Shown: piece after piece, positions 60,329 through 64,000 of the stretch
How the letters are laid out: every line of letters starts with the position of its first letter
How positions within the stretch are numbered: the first letter of the stretch is position 1
Assembly (NCBI GenBank): GCA_913030805.1
Contig: CAJWDL010000001.1
Coordinates: forward strand, 80,239 to 144,238
DNA from: an uncultured Candidatus Pelagibacter sp.
Lineage (GTDB): Bacteria; Pseudomonadota; Alphaproteobacteria; Pelagibacterales; Pelagibacteraceae
Direction of reading: 5' to 3'
Length of the DNA stretch: 64,000 nt
Made by a program: the position numbers and the translations under genes
The notes under the pieces: generated by a model
Seen by the model: the letters and a program-made list of their open reading frames with translations, nothing else
Told to the model about the DNA's origin: nothing
The model's database searches: none

Positions 60329-62668
60329 CTACGATTTTACTCTTGATTTTTCAGGATCATAAAAAGGAAATTTAATTACTTTTGCAGCGATCCTTTTCTG
60401 ATGACCATCAATTTTACCAATCTCAACATTTGTACCTATGTCTGAATATTTGATATCCATTCTACAAAGTGCAATATTTTTATTTAGCTTAGGAGATATC
60501 ATCCCACTGGTTATTACACCAATGGTAGCTCTTCCTACGTGTACACCATCTCCATTGCTAGCCTGTTCTTTGCCTATTAACTCTAAACCAACAAGTTTTT
60601 TTTGTGGAGACTCTTTTCTTTTAATTAGCGCGTTTTTGCCTACAAAATCATCTTCCTTGGTTTTTAGCGCGACAGAAAATCCAATGCCGGCTTCAAAAGG
60701 ATTCGTTTGATCATTAAATTCGTATCCATAAAATATAAGTCCAGCTTCAATTCTTACCATATCTAAACCTTCTAAACCCATTGGAGCTATGCCTAAATCT
60801 TTTCCTGAATCCCAAACTTTATCCCAAATTTTAGAAGCGTCATTAGGATGACACCAAATTTCAAAACCCAGTTCACCTGTATATCCTGTTCTGGATATAA
60901 TAATCGGTGTGCCCACATGATCATCAATTCTGGCAATAGAAAACCTAAACCATTGAAGTTCATTTATTGTCGGTTGGGTGGGTGGAGTCCAAACAAACTT
61001 CTCTAAAATTTTTCTACTATTTGGTCCCTGAACTGAAATATTATGAATTTGATCAGTTGAAGATTTTACCCAAACTTTATATTTTTTTTTCTTAGCTAAT
61101 TCTCTAAGCCATGTACCACCATATTCTTGACCACCAACCCATCGGAAATTATCTTTGCCTAGGCGAAAAATAGTCCCGTCATCAATCATGCAACCGTTGT
61201 CATAACACATGGCCGAATAACTAACTTGCCCTATTGAAAGTTTTTTGACATTTCTTGTAAGAGCATACTGCATTAAATTTTCAGAGTCTGGACCTACAAT
61301 TTCAAATTTTCTTAACGGAGATAAATCAATTGCTATAGCTTTTTCTCTACAGGCCGTATACTCGTTAATTGTTCCATAATTGGTATAATTATTTGCTAAC
61401 CAATAGCCATTATATTCAATAAAATTTCTAGTAAGTTTGGATGTTTTTTTGTGAAATCCAGTTTCTTTGGTTAATTTTGGTTCCGAGTCTGCTTGCATTC
61501 TAAATGCTATTGCTTTCGAATATTTTTGTTCTTTTGGATAAGTTCTAACAAATATATCAGTAGGATTCCATCCGTTTGCAGGATCAACATCGCATGGGCA
61601 TGCAGAAGAAGCGCATATTAAATCTTTTGACGCTCTAAATAATACATAATCACCAGGTCTTGACCACGGTTCATCAAAAGATGCAACATTTAATTGATTA
61701 ATGCTTGTATTAAAAAAAAGATTAATAGCAGTCCAACCTTTTCTTGATTTCACTTCATATTTTTTTAAAGCATTATTAAAATTTTCCGAACAATTTATAT
61801 GACCGAAGTAACCCATATCTTCATAGTATTTTGCAGTACATGCATAATTAAAAGTATCATGTCTACCAACGGTGTCTCTGACAACTTCAATCATTGGGTC
61901 ATGGTCCATATCGAAAAATTTTGAAAATAAACCGGGTGCGGGGTAGGCAGCTCCCATAAATGTACGGGTGGCTGTAGCATCAATTATACTTTCAATTCTT
62001 TTATCGAGTTTTGCTTTATCAAAAGCCAAAAAATCTGAACACTGTCTACCACCAGGGTCTATGATTTGAATGTACTCTCCAGCTTTTACTTCATAAGTAT
62101 ATGCAGTACGTCTTTTAATAAGTTGTTCGTTTAAAGGGTCACCCAAAGGCTCTGGCAAAACAAATTGCTCTCCATTATTATTATCATCAAATTTAGATTT
62201 ATTTAAAAAAACAGTTAAATCAGTTGGAGGATTTTGATTATGAACGTTCATAGCTTCGCCAGGAGCCGCAAGTATAACTGTGCATTTATCTTTGGATTTT
62301 AAAATTATTTTTTCGCCTGTTAAACAATCTTTATCAAATAATATTGAAGATTTTGCTTTATTAATATCAAAGTTTTTTTGTTTAAATAATTTTGCAATTT
62401 TTTCATCGTTCGAAATTGTTTTTTTTGAAAAACCAGCCTCCGAGTTTTCTTTTAAATTTAATATTGATAGGTCACATTTACCTTTAGAATTAAAAACAAC
62501 AACTTCACATGTTTGCTTGCCTTCATCGTTAATTATTTCTAATTTATCTTCAGGCAAAACTTTTATAACTGATAAACCTCCACCTCTAACAAAATATCTT
62601 TCAACCCCTGGTGGCAAAATCCTTAAGCCGGGATTTCTTATAAACAAACTAGTTGATATGTTTTCCAT
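60329..62668 (-). CDS. DUF1989-GcvT fusion: putative THF-dependent aminomethyltransferase/demethylase (start re-assigned to MENIST)
   Basis: N-terminal DUF1989-like segment (GEYIQIIDPGGRQCSDFLAFD...CSSACPCDVDPANGWNPTDI) plus C-terminal GcvT (SRTGYTGELGFEIW, GLEGLDMVRIEAGLIFYGYEF). Confidence 0.82.
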   Translation of the reverse strand: MENISTSLFIRNPGLRILPPGVERYFVRGGGLSVIKVLPEDKLEIINDEGKQTCEVVVFNSKGKCDLSILNLKENSEAGFSKKTISNDEKIAKLFKQKNFDINKAKSSILFDKDCLTGEKIILKSKDKCTVILAAPGEAMNVHNQNPPTDLTVFLNKSKFDDNNNGEQFVLPEPLGDPLNEQLIKRRTAYTYEVKAGEYIQIIDPGGRQCSDFLAFDKAKLDKRIESIIDATATRTFMGAAYPAPGLFSKFFDMDHDPMIEVVRDTVGRHDTFNYACTAKYYEDMGYFGHINCSENFNNALKKYEVKSRKGWTAINLFFNTSINQLNVASFDEPWSRPGDYVLFRASKDLICASSACPCDVDPANGWNPTDIFVRTYPKEQKYSKAIAFRMQADSEPKLTKETGFHKKTSKLTRNFIEYNGYWLANNYTNYGTINEYTACREKAIAIDLSPLRKFEIVGPDSENLMQYALTRNVKKLSIGQVSYSAMCYDNGCMIDDGTIFRLGKDNFRWVGGQEYGGTWLRELAKKKKYKVWVKSSTDQIHNISVQGPNSRKILEKFVWTPPTQPTINELQWFRFSIARIDDHVGTPIIISRTGYTGELGFEIWCHPNDASKIWDKVWDSGKDLGIAPMGLEGLDMVRIEAGLIFYGYEFNDQTNPFEAGIGFSVALKTKEDDFVGKNALIKRKESPQKKLVGLELIGKEQASNGDGVHVGRATIGVITSGMISPKLNKNIALCRMDIKYSDIGTNVEIGKIDGHQKRIAAKVIKFPFYDPEKSRVKS

Positions 62669-62774
62669 GTGAAACAATAGTATATTAGAGATTAATTTTG
62701 CGCAATTGACATTGACTGATAAAAAATCAGAACATAAACCATGGTAAATGAGTTAAATAGTTAATCAAATTTTG

Positions 62775-63541
62775 ATGACAACGCCTATAATAGAAAAGTT
62801 ATATTTTTCACCTGTTAAATCATTGTCTTTTTCCTATTCACCAAAACTTATAGTTAAAAAAAAATTGGTATCGCGAATGATAGAATTTTTGCTTTTACTA
62901 GACTTATTAATAGGTCAAAAGCAGATAATTATGAAAAAAATCCCAAAGACAGGAATCTAAATTTTTTTTTAACTCTTAAAAATTCTCCCTTTTTGAACAA
63001 ATATAAATTTGATTATAAAATTAATGAATTGTCGTTATTGTTGGACAATAAATTGATTAATAAAATATCATTGGATAAAAGAGATAATTATAAAATTTTT
63101 TCACAAGAATTAATAGACCGTGAAAAGATAACAAAATATATACCTTATCTAATTCACAACATAAATTTTCCGTTTTTTGACAGCATGCCAGATAATACAA
63201 TTTCTCTTATAAACATGAGTAGTATTAAGGATTTCGAAAAAAAAACTAATCGTAAAATTGAACATGAGCGATTTAGAGGAAACATTTATGTAAAAAATAT
63301 TGATCCCTGGATTGAATTTAAATGGATCAACCAAGAAATTTCAATAAATGGTTGTTTATTTAAAGTTTTAAAAAAAATACCCAGATGTGTTGCAACGAAT
63401 TTAATACCCAATTCTGAAACAGCAGACATTAATCTGCTAAAAATGTTAAGAGAAACTTACGGTCATATTTATACGGGAATTTATTTAAGACCATTAAACA
63501 ACGGTGAAATTAATATTGCGGATATTATTAAACAAAATTGA
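62775..63541 (+). pseudogene. MOSC-domain protein gene, split by a -1 frameshift in A9 (62856-62864)
   Basis: ORF 1 encodes MTTPIIEKLYFSPVKSLSF...; restoring one A continues ...VKKKIGIANDRIFAFTRLINRSKADNYEKNPKDRNLNFFLTLKNSPFLNKYKF into ORF 2, which has MOSC motifs (RFRGNIYVKNIDPWIEFKW, IPRCVATNLIP). Confidence 0.85.
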
Positions 63542-63559
63542 TGGAAATTTTTGTAGATT

Positions 63560-63665
63560 GGCAAAACTTCTATAATCGACAAACCTCCACCTCTTACAAA
63601 ATATCCTTCAACCTCTGGTGGTAAAGTTTGAAAACCCATATTGAGTTTAGTTAACAAATTTTCAT
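63560..63665 (-). pseudogene. Decayed duplicate of the 5' end of the DUF1989-GcvT gene
   Basis: Minus-strand translation ENLLTKLNMGFQTLPPEVEGYFVRGGGLSIIEVLP matches ENISTSLFIRNPGLRILPPGVERYFVRGGGLSVIKVLP at the start of the intact gene; one base lost just after ATG. Confidence 0.9.
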
Positions 63666-63771
63666 GTGGAAGAATAATAACTCGATGATTGATTAAGTTT
63701 CAATTCGAATTGACTCTTAGTTGCCCAAACCATACAATTTTGCCGACAATATTATTATTGGAGGAAAAAAT

Positions 63772-64000
63772 ATGAAAAGACTAATATCTCTTATATCTGC
63801 AATAGTAATTTCTTTAGTTAGCTTTACAGGAATTGCTCTGTCTGCTGATAGTAAGAAACCTACCAGAATTCCAATTCACAATTGGTCAAGCCAAGTGGTA
63901 ATGGCCTATGTGATAGGTGGAATTTTGGAAGACATGGGTGGCAGTGCAGAATATGTCCCAGCAGACTCTCAAAAGGTATACGAATCAATTCGTATCGGTG
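63772..64000 (+). CDS. ABC transporter substrate-binding protein, glycine betaine/choline (OpuAC/ProX)-like; 3' truncated by window edge, not in ORF track
   Basis: GGAGG RBS at 63760, signal peptide MKRLISLISAIVISLVSFTGIALSA, then IPIHNWSSQVVMAYVIGGILEDMGGSAEYVPADSQKVYESI. Confidence 0.8.
   Translation, partial: MKRLISLISAIVISLVSFTGIALSADSKKPTRIPIHNWSSQVVMAYVIGGILEDMGGSAEYVPADSQKVYESIRIG

Noticed and set aside
1-64000. CRISPR arrays, transposases, prophage and rRNA genes
   Set aside because: Looked for regularly spaced repeats, IS/phage proteins and rRNA motifs; none seen.

Overview
AT-rich chromosomal window from a marine alphaproteobacterium. It looks SAR11/Pelagibacterales-like or a close AT-rich relative, inferred from gene content and the proteorhodopsin-ferredoxin-FNR neighbourhood; no database was searched. 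Most of the window is densely packed housekeeping genes: purA, rpoH, rluD, ispA-dxs, aroC, pdxH, glyQS, ppdK, nadAC, pyrC, recA, alaS, icd, psd-pssA, rlmE, panB, bamB. There are two tRNA genes, Arg(UCG) and Leu(GAG). Accessory features are: (i) a cobalamin riboswitch ahead of a BtuB-like TonB receptor and a DUF6580-like membrane protein; (ii) a short segment carrying adenosine deaminase and a ygfZ 3'-end remnant, bounded by a 16-bp direct repeat of the tRNA-Leu 3' end; (iii) a proteorhodopsin with Gln at the usual proton-donor position (D-T-Q instead of D-T-E); (iv) umuDC and recA preceded by GAAC-N7-GAAC-type SOS boxes; (v) a 12-kb methylated-amine/ammonium locus (two GSIII/GmaS-like ligases, MgsABC-like proteins, amt, unannotated small membrane proteins, FAD oxidoreductase, DUF1989-GcvT fusion); (vi) next to it, a MOSC gene broken in an A9 homopolymer and a decayed copy of the 5' end of the DUF1989-GcvT gene. 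No CRISPR array, transposase, integrase or rRNA was found. The most notable candidates are the DTQ proteorhodopsin, the methylated-amine locus, and the two gene-end scars at insertion junctions.
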